Shown here piece by piece: positions 33,278-40,386 of a stretch of DNA of 53,714 bases. The notes beneath the pieces were generated by a model. That model saw nothing but the letters and a program-made list of their open reading frames with translations, did no database searches and had not been told where the DNA came from. A program made the position numbers and the translations under genes. Source of the stretch: JABDCD01 sp964469525 (GTDB lineage Bacteria > Pseudomonadota > Alphaproteobacteria > Rickettsiales > SXRF01). How positions within the stretch are numbered: the first letter of the stretch is position 1; each line of letters begins with the position of its first letter. The DNA lies in assembly GCA_964469525.1 (NCBI GenBank), contig CAYXYU010000013.1, positions 1 through 53,714 on the forward strand, given 5' to 3'.

Positions 33278-33406
33278 CCCCTCTCCCGCTTGCGGGAGAG
33301 GGTTAGGGTGAGGGCACTTTGATTTCCGTGTTGCTTGCCCTCACCCGGTTTCCTAAGGTTTGCAAGCAAGCCAAGGAAACCGGCCTCTCCCGTACACGGG
33401 AGAGGC
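33278..33406. repeat. CTCTCCC palindromic repeat with a nested inverted repeat
   Basis: Outer hairpins CCCTCTCCCGC/GCGGGAGAGGG (33278-33302) and GCCTCTCCCGT/ACGGGAGAGGC (33383-33406) with the inner GGTGAGGGCAC / GCCCTCACC pair. Between the inner pair and the right hairpin there is an extra inverted repeat, CCGGTTTCC...GGAAACCGG (about 33345-33383), absent from the other copies. Lies between cckA and the ceramidase-like gene. Confidence 0.75.
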
Positions 33407-33413
33407 GAAACTA

Positions 33414-35603
33414 CTACCCCGTCACCTCTTTAATTTTTCCAGCCAGCTGCTTCAGCGTGAAGGGTTTGGCAAGGAAGTTGAAGCTGCGCTCCGTACCGTA
33501 GTTGTTCACGAATACGTCCTCGGCATAACCGGAGATGAAGATGACTTTGACGTTGGGGTAGAGCGGGGTGATCTTGTCGATCATGGTCGGGCCGTTCATG
33601 CCGGGCATGATGACATCGGTGACGATGACTTCGACTTCTTTGCCATGTTTTGCCATCAGCTCAATGGCGGTGTCACCGCAATCAGCCTCGATGACAGTGT
33701 AACCTTTATTACGCAGAGCACGCGCTGCGAAAATACGCACGGGCGTTTCGTCTTCCACCAGCAGGATGGTGCCCTTGCCGGTCAGATCGACGGCGGCGGC
33801 TTTGTCGGCGCTTTCGCTCTCGGCAGCGGAAGCCTTCGCTTCTTCAGGCGCTATTGCGGGGAAGAAAATACTGAAACTGGTGCCCTCGTTCTCCCGGCTC
33901 GAGACATAGATATAGCCGCCGGTCTGCTTGATGATGCCGTACACGGTAGACAGACCCAGACCGGTGCCGCTGCCGACCGCCTTGGTGGAGAAGAACGGCT
34001 CGAAGATTTTCTGCAGAATGGCCTTGGGAATGCCGGTACCGGTGTCGATGACCTCCACCAGTACATAATCGCCGTTGGGGATGGTGGTGTCCTCCTCGGC
34101 CGGGGCGATCAGATCGCGTGACAGCGGATGGTCGCGGTCGATGGTGGTACGACTGGTACGGATGGTGAGCTGGCCGCCCGACGGCATGGCGTCACGCGCA
34201 TTGACGGCCAGGTTGATCAGCACCTGCTCCAGCTGGCCCTGATCGGCACGTACATGGCCGATATCGCGGCCATGTACCATCTTTAGCTCGATATTCTCGC
34301 CGATCAGGCGGCGCACCAGGTTTGAAAGTTCGGCCAGCACGTCGGTGAGGTCAAGCACCTTGGGTTGCAGCGTCTGGCGTCGGGAAAAGGCCAGCAGCTG
34401 GCGTACCAGATTGGCAGCACGGTTGGCGTTCTGCTTGATCTGCATGATGTCGGCGAAGGATTGGTCGCCTGCCGGGTGGCGCATCAGCAGCAGGTCGCAA
34501 AAGCCGATCATGGCAGTCAGCAGGTTATTGAAGTCATGCGCCACCCCGCCTGCCAGTTGGCCGACCGCCTGCATCTTCTGCGAGTGGGCAAAGCGCATCT
34601 CGAGGTTCTTCTGTTCGGTAATATCAATCAGGTGCAGGATCAGGCCATCTTCCAGCCGGCTGATATAGGCCGACAGGATAAGTTCGAAGCCTGGCGCAAA
34701 GGTAAAGTCGAATGACTGCGGTTCGGTCGGGATTTCTCCTTTGGAGGCGCTGGTAAGGATAGCTTCGGCATCGGTCTGTCTGGCGCTACTGACGAGCGAC
34801 AGGAACGGCATGGGCAGGCGCTGTCGCAGCAGGTCACGCGTCAGCCGGTGAAACGCCTGATTGCCACGGGTCAAATTACCCTTTTCATCCAGGCGAATAA
34901 TGGGGATAGGGGAATGTTCAATAAAATCGGACAAGGGGATATCGCTCGCCGGAACCGCAATCATCCGACTGTTTTCAGTGGCGTAAGCCGGAGCCTCGCC
35001 GCTACGCTTCTCGATGAAATCGTGGGCGCGAAGCAGAATGAAACCGCTGGGACGCTTGATCGGCTCAATGCTCATGACGATTTTCTCTGTCTGCCCGTCA
35101 CCGGTGCGGATATCCAACGTGACCTGCTCCGGTACGCCACGGGCGAAGGAGGCATACAGCGCATCGCGGTCTTTGTTGCTGACTTCGGCATATTCCAGAA
35201 AAATTGCGAAGTTGCGTCTGGGCTGGCGGAGGAACTCCCGGAACAACTCCTGAAAAGAGCGGTCGAGGTAGACCATTGTGCCGTCCGGCCGGATGATGAG
35301 ACAGAACTTGCTGTTCATATTCATCGCTGCGCTGAAAAGCGCATTCTGGAATTCGGTAGCGAGTACCAGATCCCGGTTCTGCTGCGTCTGCACCAGCACA
35401 TACCAGCCGACGGCGGCAATAAGGATGCAGAGGATACTGATCAGTGCCAGTTTATCCGTTACCGATACGATGATGCTCAAGGAGATGATCAGAGCGGTAA
35501 GCAACAGCGCGGTGACCTGCAGCACGGATGGGGTGCGGCTGCGCGTGATAAAATCTTTCACGCCGCTGGCCGCGCTGTCAATATCGGTAAAACGGAAAAC
35601 CAT
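33414..35603 (-). CDS. cckA: hybrid sensor histidine kinase CckA
   Basis: 729 residues from ATG 35603; a TTG start at 35660 is less likely. Two membrane helices near the N-terminus (VLQVTALLLTALIISLSI and LALISILCILIAAVGWYVL) are followed by PAS-like sensor regions (about 90-330). The HisKA helix carries the phospho-His in GGVAHDFNNLL, and the ATPase has the N box NLAVNARDAM and G boxes DTGTGIP and GTGLGLSTVYG. A receiver domain at the end has the phospho-Asp in VTDVIMPGMNG. CckA feeds phosphate through ChpT to CtrA and CpdR, controlling cell cycle and flagella in alphaproteobacteria. Its place directly downstream of flhB fits that role. Confidence 0.92.
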   Translation of the reverse strand: MVFRFTDIDSAASGVKDFITRSRTPSVLQVTALLLTALIISLSIIVSVTDKLALISILCILIAAVGWYVLVQTQQNRDLVLATEFQNALFSAAMNMNSKFCLIIRPDGTMVYLDRSFQELFREFLRQPRRNFAIFLEYAEVSNKDRDALYASFARGVPEQVTLDIRTGDGQTEKIVMSIEPIKRPSGFILLRAHDFIEKRSGEAPAYATENSRMIAVPASDIPLSDFIEHSPIPIIRLDEKGNLTRGNQAFHRLTRDLLRQRLPMPFLSLVSSARQTDAEAILTSASKGEIPTEPQSFDFTFAPGFELILSAYISRLEDGLILHLIDITEQKNLEMRFAHSQKMQAVGQLAGGVAHDFNNLLTAMIGFCDLLLMRHPAGDQSFADIMQIKQNANRAANLVRQLLAFSRRQTLQPKVLDLTDVLAELSNLVRRLIGENIELKMVHGRDIGHVRADQGQLEQVLINLAVNARDAMPSGGQLTIRTSRTTIDRDHPLSRDLIAPAEEDTTIPNGDYVLVEVIDTGTGIPKAILQKIFEPFFSTKAVGSGTGLGLSTVYGIIKQTGGYIYVSSRENEGTSFSIFFPAIAPEEAKASAAESESADKAAAVDLTGKGTILLVEDETPVRIFAARALRNKGYTVIEADCGDTAIELMAKHGKEVEVIVTDVIMPGMNGPTMIDKITPLYPNVKVIFISGYAEDVFVNNYGTERSFNFLAKPFTLKQLAGKIKEVTG

Positions 35604-35668
35604 GCTTTCACCGCATACGTTGGCAATGCCTGAATGTAAAAACCCTGAGGGGAAATACAATCAGTTTT

Positions 35669-36742
35669 TTACAGGCGACGGCCCTTGAGCTTGTAGACGT
35701 AAGAAATAACCTGCGCCACCGCTTCGTAGTGTGCCGCCGGAATCTCTTCATCCAGCTCGGTGGAACTGAACAGCGCGCGCGCCAGCAGCGGATTCTCGAC
35801 GATAGGAACATCGTTCTCCTCCGCGATCTCGCGGATCTTGAGGGCAATCAGATCCTGCCCTTTGGCAACGACCTTGGGAGCTTTCATCTTGGGTGGGGTA
35901 TATTGCAGCGCCACCGCGAAATGCGTCGGATTGGTGATGACTACGTCTGCTTCCGGCACCGCCGCCATCATGCGTTTGCGCGCGCGTTCCTGACGCAGGC
36001 GGCGCAGCCGTGCCTTGATCATCGGGTCGCCTTCGGACTGCTTGTATTCATCCCGAATCTCCTGGCGGCTCATGCGCATCGACTTGAAATACTGGTGGCG
36101 CTGGAACAGCAGATCGAGCAGCGCGATGAAGAACATGGCGATGGCCACCCCCATCGTCATGCGCACGGCCAGACTGCCGAGAAAGGCCAGCACCGCTTCC
36201 ATGGAACTGTTGGGCAATTGACGGATGTGCTGCAACTCGGGATAGACGGCAATGAAGGCGACGAAGCCGACGATGGTGATCTTGAGCAGCCCTTTGACGA
36301 ACTCCATGATGGCGCGCAGCGAGAAGAGGCGTTTCACGCCGGCAATGGGGGAAATGCGGTTAAGTTGGGGTTTGATTGGCTCGACGGAGAACAGGAAGCC
36401 ATGCTGCAGTAGGTTGGCGGCGATGGCGGCGATCACGGCGGCGGCCAGCGGCGCGGCGACGACGAAGACACTGCCCAGCATCGTCTGGCGCATCAGCAGC
36501 CCGAGCCCGCCGTGGTCGGCTGGCATGGTGCCCGCCTCGGCAATGAACGATGTCAGCAGCGCGCGCGAATGCTGGAGGATGGAGGGAGCGAACCAGCTTA
36601 CGGTCAGCGCCAGCACCGTCAGCATCATGAAGCTGGTGACTTCGCGCGACATCGGCACGTTGCCCTTTTCAAAGGCTTCCTCGAGCCGCTTGGGCGTCGC
36701 TTCCTCGGTTTTTTGTTCCTTGTCCTGTTCGTCTTCAGCCAT
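35669..36742 (-). CDS. flhB: flagellar export switch protein FlhB
   Basis: 357 residues. Four membrane helices (about 35-215) follow an acidic N-terminus. The cytoplasmic domain has the self-cleavage site NPTH in VVITNPTHFAVAL, where cutting between Asn and Pro switches the export gate from rod/hook to filament substrates. The tail (KMKAPKVVAKGQDLIALKIR) is the usual FlhB-C. It is the last flagellar gene of the minus-strand block; cckA follows 65 bp later. A stand-alone paralogue of its C-terminal domain is at 39484. Confidence 0.97.
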   Translation of the reverse strand: MAEDEQDKEQKTEEATPKRLEEAFEKGNVPMSREVTSFMMLTVLALTVSWFAPSILQHSRALLTSFIAEAGTMPADHGGLGLLMRQTMLGSVFVVAAPLAAAVIAAIAANLLQHGFLFSVEPIKPQLNRISPIAGVKRLFSLRAIMEFVKGLLKITIVGFVAFIAVYPELQHIRQLPNSSMEAVLAFLGSLAVRMTMGVAIAMFFIALLDLLFQRHQYFKSMRMSRQEIRDEYKQSEGDPMIKARLRRLRQERARKRMMAAVPEADVVITNPTHFAVALQYTPPKMKAPKVVAKGQDLIALKIREIAEENDVPIVENPLLARALFSSTELDEEIPAAHYEAVAQVISYVYKLKGRRL

Positions 36743-36748
36743 AGCTGC

Positions 36749-37510
36749 TCAAGGGTATAGGAATCCGCTGAGATTCGCCCGCAGGTAATCCAGGTACCAC
36801 AGCATGATGGCGCTGAACGTCACCAGCAGGATGCAGAAGCTGATATAGATGTTGGGCGGCAGCATGATGAAGAAAACCTGGATGTTGGGCATCAGCCGGG
36901 CGATGATGCCGGAGCCGAGATAGAGGATGATGCCGACCACGATGCTCGGCGCGGCGAGCTTCATCGCCATGAGGAAGGCGTCGCTCAGCATGCGCGCGGC
37001 GTGGTCGGCGAAATCGGCGGCCATGGGGAACGCTCCCGGTATGAAGAGCGTATAGCTGTCGGCCAGCCCCTGCAGCATGAGGTGATGCAGGTCGGTGGCG
37101 AAGATCAGCACCACGGCCGTGACCGTCATAAAGTTGCCGATCGAGGTGTCCTGTCCCTGAAAGTTGGTGAAGCTCGGAATGAGCGCTGAGGCCAGGCTCG
37201 ACTGGTAGGAGATGATGGTGCCCGCCATGTGCATGGCGGCGATCAGGAAACGGGCCAGCGCCCCCATGAACAGCCCGACCAGGATTTCGGAGAGGATCAG
37301 CGTCACCAGCCCGACCACCGTCACCGGCACCGGCGGCAGGTTGTTCACCACCGGCACCAGCACCAGCGAGAACAGCAGCGCCAGGAACAGCCGCGTGCGC
37401 GGCGTGACATAGGCTTCCCCGAAGCCCGGCAGCAGCATCAGCGCCGAGCCGAGCCGCGAAAAAATAAGCAGGAAGGCGAAGAGCTCGGAAATGAGAAACT
37501 GGTCAAGCAC
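36749..37510 (-). CDS. fliR: flagellar export gate protein FliR
   Basis: 253 residues with six membrane segments, the FliR pattern (FLLIFSRLGSALMLLPGFGE at the N-terminus; GLMPNIQ-like region near the end, here ARLMPNIQVFFIMLP). Starts with GTG at 37510, using GGAG at the end of fliQ as ribosome site. With FliP and FliQ it forms the export pore in the basal body. Its stop lies six bases before the flhB start codon. Confidence 0.96.
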   Translation of the reverse strand: MLDQFLISELFAFLLIFSRLGSALMLLPGFGEAYVTPRTRLFLALLFSLVLVPVVNNLPPVPVTVVGLVTLILSEILVGLFMGALARFLIAAMHMAGTIISYQSSLASALIPSFTNFQGQDTSIGNFMTVTAVVLIFATDLHHLMLQGLADSYTLFIPGAFPMAADFADHAARMLSDAFLMAMKLAAPSIVVGIILYLGSGIIARLMPNIQVFFIMLPPNIYISFCILLVTFSAIMLWYLDYLRANLSGFLYP

Positions 37511-37513
37511 TCC

Positions 37514-37780
37514 TTACTCCAGATGCACAATCTTATCCTGGAGCTTGTGCGCGTAATCGCTCAGCCGGTCGAGCATGAAAGGCAAGGTGAAGGCCAGCAC
37601 CAGCAGCATTGCCAGCACCTTGGGCACGAAGGTGAGGGTGGCTTCCTGCACCTGCGTCAGCGCCTGCAGCAGCGCGATGGCAAGGCCTACAATCAGCGCC
37701 ACCCCCATCAGCGGCGCGGCGATGATGAGGAGCACGTAAATGCCCTCGCGGCAGATTTCGATGACTTCGGCGGCTTCCAT
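37514..37780 (-). CDS. fliQ: flagellar export gate protein FliQ
   Basis: 88 residues, two membrane hairpin helices (GIYVLLIIAAPLMGVALIVG and VLAMLLVLAFTLPFMLDRL), normal FliQ. Four copies assemble around FliP-FliR. The ribosome site GGGGAG before the ATG lies at the edge of the palindromic repeat that separates it from fliE. It is nearly fused to fliR (three-base gap). Confidence 0.96.
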   Translation of the reverse strand: MEAAEVIEICREGIYVLLIIAAPLMGVALIVGLAIALLQALTQVQEATLTFVPKVLAMLLVLAFTLPFMLDRLSDYAHKLQDKIVHLE

Positions 37781-37786
37781 AACGCT

Positions 37787-37904
37787 CCCCGCACTTGTTG
37801 CGGGGTCTGGTCAAACTCCCGCACGATGTGCCTTCCATATTACGGGATAATGTTTCGAAGTCCAGATGTCTTGGAAAGTACCGGACCCCGCAATACATGC
37901 GGGG
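37787..37904. repeat. palindromic element between fliE and fliQ
   Basis: Left arm CCCCGCACTTGTTGCGGGGT (37787 on) and right arm ACCGGACCCCGCAATACATG (37880 on) are inverted copies. Between them lie about 70 bases. The left arm shares an exact 22-base word with the mnmA insert at 17461-17482. One end touches the fliE stop codon, the other the ribosome site of fliQ. Each arm alone can also fold (CCCCGCA...TGCGGGG). Confidence 0.8.
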
Positions 37905-37906
37905 GT

Positions 37907-38221
37907 TTAAATCGGCATCTTGATGATGTCCTGGTAGGCATTGATGGCGCGGTCGCGGATCGAGACGACGGTATTCAGCGACAACTCGGCGTTGGCCACC
38001 GCCGTTACGAGATCGGCGAGATCGACCTTGCCGGTGGTCAGGTCCTGCATCTGCAGAGCTTCGCTCTTCTGTTCCGTCTGCGCCACCTCGTTCAGCGCGT
38101 CGCGGATCAGCTGCGCGAAGGATTCCTGATTCTCCTCCTGCGCCGGCGCCGGGGCAGCGCCCTGCATCATCTTCAGCTGGTTCTGGTAGGCTTTGGCGGC
38201 GCTTAAGGCATCAATCGGCAT
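37907..38221 (-). CDS. fliE: flagellar hook-basal body protein FliE
   Basis: 104 residues. The conserved C-terminal helix (ANAELSLNTVVSIRDRAINAYQD) is typical of FliE, the adaptor between the MS ring/export gate and the rod. The N-terminal part is variable and contains a Pro/Ala/Glu stretch (GAAPAPAQEEN). Lies between flgC and fliQ in the usual flgB-flgC-fliE order. Confidence 0.95.
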   Translation of the reverse strand: MPIDALSAAKAYQNQLKMMQGAAPAPAQEENQESFAQLIRDALNEVAQTEQKSEALQMQDLTTGKVDLADLVTAVANAELSLNTVVSIRDRAINAYQDIIKMPI

Positions 38222-38230
38222 GGCTTACTC

Positions 38231-38644
38231 TCACTGTCTCAGCAACTGTATGGTCTGCGTCAGCATCGCCTTCGACGATTCGACGACGTTGATATTGGCT
38301 TCGTACCCGCGGCGCGCCTCGCGCATGTCGGCCATCTCGACGATCGGGTTGACGTTGGGATAAAGGACGTAGCCCTGCGGATCGGCCGCCGGGTGCGACG
38401 GGTCATATTTTTTGTTGAAGTCGGAAGCGTCAAAGGTGCGCTTGGTGACCTTGACCGTCTCGACGCCCAGCTCCTTGTCCAGCACGTTTTGAAAAATCAC
38501 CATCTTGCGGCGATACGGCTCGCCGCCGGGAGTAGAGCTGGTGGATTTCGCATTGGCGACATTCTCCGCGATAACGCGCAGCCGCTCGCCCTGGGCGCGC
38601 ATGCCGGCGGCGGATATCTGCAGCGTATCGGACAGGCCTGCCAT
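38231..38644 (-). CDS. flgC: flagellar proximal rod protein FlgC
   Basis: 137 residues. N-terminal helix with the rod/hook signature (LQISAAGMRAQGERLRVIAENVANA) and C-terminal EANINVVESSKAMLTQTIQLLRQ, both normal for FlgC. Middle insert VLYPNVNPIVEMADMREA is the expected conserved loop. Starts five bases after flgB. Exported as an early substrate. Confidence 0.96.
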   Translation of the reverse strand: MAGLSDTLQISAAGMRAQGERLRVIAENVANAKSTSSTPGGEPYRRKMVIFQNVLDKELGVETVKVTKRTFDASDFNKKYDPSHPAADPQGYVLYPNVNPIVEMADMREARRGYEANINVVESSKAMLTQTIQLLRQ

Positions 38645-38649
38645 TTATC

Positions 38650-39054
38650 CTATCCTCCCGTCGGGCGGCCGATGGCCAGTTTGAACATGCTGATCGTCTT
38701 GCTGTAGAGATTGAGCACTTTCTGGTATTCCGCCTGGTTCATCGCCACCTTCGACATCTCTTCCTCGATCACGACATTGTTGCCGTTGGGATTCAGCTCG
38801 TCAGTGGTTTTGCGTTCGATGACCTTGGCCGCACCGGTGCCGCCGCCGGTGCCAGTCATATGGCCGGAATGGGGGGCCGCCATGCGCAGTTTTTGCGACA
38901 TGATCTTGCCGAAATCCGGCTCGGCGAGGTCCTGGGCGCGGTAGCCAGGGGTATCAGCATTGGCGATGTTGCGAGCCAGCACGCTCTGGCGCTCGGACAT
39001 ATAGTTGAGCTTGGACTTCATGACAGCGAAAAGCGGAATATTTGAATAGTCCAT
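38650..39054 (-). CDS. flgB: flagellar proximal rod protein FlgB
   Basis: 134 residues. The signature ARNIANADTPGYRAQDL is near the N-terminus, and the C-terminal helix (NQAEYQKVLNLYSKTISMFKLAIG) is as expected. A Gly/Thr-rich loop (TGTGGGTGAA) lies in the middle. It is the first gene of the minus-strand flagellar block, whose control region is shared with divergent csrA. Confidence 0.96.
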   Translation of the reverse strand: MDYSNIPLFAVMKSKLNYMSERQSVLARNIANADTPGYRAQDLAEPDFGKIMSQKLRMAAPHSGHMTGTGGGTGAAKVIERKTTDELNPNGNNVVIEEEMSKVAMNQAEYQKVLNLYSKTISMFKLAIGRPTGG

Positions 39055-39087
39055 GGGTTGCCTGAGTCCGCCGCAATTTTTAATTAA

Positions 39088-39106
39088 ATAGGCAATTATT
39101 GCCTAT
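39088..39106. promoter_or_regulatory. perfect inverted repeat in the flgB-csrA divergent region
   Basis: ATAGGCAA-TTA-TTGCCTAT, eight-base arms and a three-base spacer, in the AT-rich 179-bp gap between flgB and csrA. It lies 34 bases upstream of flgB and 128 upstream of csrA, a good place for a dimeric regulator controlling both flagellar operons. I found no matching sigma-54 or CtrA site. Confidence 0.5.
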
Positions 39107-39233
39107 CTTATTCAAATAGAATATCGTATTTCGCGAATCATGACTATATAAATTTGCATTTGCTCATGAATTGCGCCACTGGTAATGCTCTTTGCATCTT
39201 CTGTGCCAGGTAGGGGAAGGGGCCGAAACCTGA

Positions 39234-39497
39234 ATGTTGTACCTTACACGCAAAATCGGCGAATCTATTATTATTAACAATAATATAGAGCTGACTGTGG
39301 TCGAAGTGCGGGGCAAATCGGTCAAGCTCGGCTTCCTGTTTCCGAAAGAAGCAACCATCCTGCGCAAGGAACTCCACCAGAAGATCATGGAGCAGAATAT
39401 CGTGGCGGCTACCGGCGGGGCAGCTGATCTCGCGGAAGTCAGTTTCGCCATCGATGTCAACCAACCTCCCAAGGATGATGCCGATGGCAACCGATGA
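39234..39497 (+). CDS. csrA: carbon storage / flagellar mRNA regulator CsrA
   Basis: 87 residues. The first ~60 align with CsrA: MLYLTRKIGESIIINN, VEVRGKSVKLGF, and PKEATILRKEL with the Arg used to hold GGA motifs in mRNA. The C-terminal tail of about 25 residues is longer than E. coli CsrA (61 residues). It binds mRNA leaders and represses or stabilises them. It heads the plus-strand flagellar block and overlaps the next gene by 14 bases. Confidence 0.93.
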   Translation: MLYLTRKIGESIIINNNIELTVVEVRGKSVKLGFLFPKEATILRKELHQKIMEQNIVAATGGAADLAEVSFAIDVNQPPKDDADGNR

Positions 39498-39789
39498 CGA
39501 GAAATCTCCTGTCGACAAGGACAAGTTGGCGGTTGCGCTAACTTACGACCGCGAGGAAGACCAGGCACCGCGCGTCGCCGCCAAGGGTAAGGGTTATATC
39601 GCTGAGGCGATCATCGATCTGGCTAAAAAGCATGGGGTTGAGATACGCGAGGACCGCGATCTGGCGCTGTTGCTGTCCAAAATCGAGATCGATACGCCGA
39701 TCCCGGTGGAGGCTTACGCAGCGGTGGCGGAGATACTGGCTTATATTTATAAAGCCAATGCGGAAGCGAGGAGGACGCGTGAAGGCTGA
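39484..39789 (+). CDS. stand-alone FlhB C-terminal domain paralogue (FlhX-like)
   Basis: Start ATG 39484 has AAGGA nine bases upstream; an open frame from 39454 is not needed. 101 residues. From KLAVALTYDREEDQAPRVAAKG to VAEILAYIYK it aligns with FlhB after the PTH cleavage point (compare FAVALQYTPPKMKAPKVVAKG in the window's own FlhB). It has no membrane helices and no NPTH. In other bacteria such proteins (FlhX/FhlB) can stand in for cleaved FlhB-C. It overlaps csrA at its 5' end and the next gene at its 3' end. Confidence 0.85.
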   Translation: MATDDEKSPVDKDKLAVALTYDREEDQAPRVAAKGKGYIAEAIIDLAKKHGVEIREDRDLALLLSKIEIDTPIPVEAYAAVAEILAYIYKANAEARRTREG

Positions 39790-40114
39790 ACAGCTTTTTG
39801 ACGAGATTGGGCAGTTCGTGAAGGAAAGCCATGCGCTGCTCGAATCGGGCGCGATCATGGAGTTGACCGGACTGGACGAGCGCGTGCGCACGCTGTGCGA
39901 CCAGGTGTTGCAGCTGACGCAGGAGGAGCGCCTGATGTATGCCGACCGTCTGCAAGAACTGCTCGAGAAGCTCAACGGACTCGGCCAGGCACTCGTCTCC
40001 GAGCGCGACAAGCTGGGCGAGGAGGCCTCGCAGCTGACCCAGCATAAGAAGGCGCATGTGGCCTACCGCACCGCCGACGCCAGGGATAATTACGGCGATA
40101 AAGACGAGGATTGA
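39779..40114 (+). CDS. small coiled-coil protein of the flagellar operon
   Basis: GTG start at 39779 with a near-perfect GAGGAGG before it; an upstream open frame is a shadow. 111 residues, hydrophilic, mostly helical with heptad-like Leu (VLQLTQEERLMYADRLQELLEKLNGL). I do not recognise a family. Size, helicity and position between an FlhB-C paralogue and fliO suggest a flagellar export chaperone (FlgN/FliT-like), as inference only. Its TGA overlaps the fliO ATG. Confidence 0.75.
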   Translation: MKAEQLFDEIGQFVKESHALLESGAIMELTGLDERVRTLCDQVLQLTQEERLMYADRLQELLEKLNGLGQALVSERDKLGEEASQLTQHKKAHVAYRTADARDNYGDKDED

Positions 40115-40386
40115 TGGATACCGTAGATCCCATCCGCTTCGTACTGGCGTTCCTCCTCGTCCTCGGGCTGATCGGCGTGATGGCGCTGGTGCTGAAGCAT
40201 TATGTGAAAGGCCGGGCTGGTTTCGGTGCGAGGGAAGGGGGCGGGCGGCTGGAAGTGCTGGAGACGCGCTATCTCGATCCGCGCCGCCGGCTGGTGCTGG
40301 TGCGCCGCGACGGGGTCGAGCACCTGCTGCTGCTGGCCGATGGGCGAGAGCTGGTTATTGAGTCAGGTGTAAACAATGAAAAATAA
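40114..40386 (+). CDS. fliO: flagellar biosynthesis protein FliO
   Basis: 90 residues. One membrane helix (FVLAFLLVLGLIGVMALVL) followed by a small FliO domain (GRLEVLETRYLDPRRRLVLVRRDGVEHLLLL). Helps FliP assemble. Starts at ATG 40114 overlapping the previous stop (TGATG), and its end overlaps fliP by 11 bases. Confidence 0.92.
   Translation: MDTVDPIRFVLAFLLVLGLIGVMALVLKHYVKGRAGFGAREGGGRLEVLETRYLDPRRRLVLVRRDGVEHLLLLADGRELVIESGVNNEK

Noticed and set aside
39185..39233. Possible sigma-54 promoter TGG...TTTGCA before csrA
   Set aside because: The distance between GG and GC is 11 rather than 10 bases, and the consensus around GG is poor.
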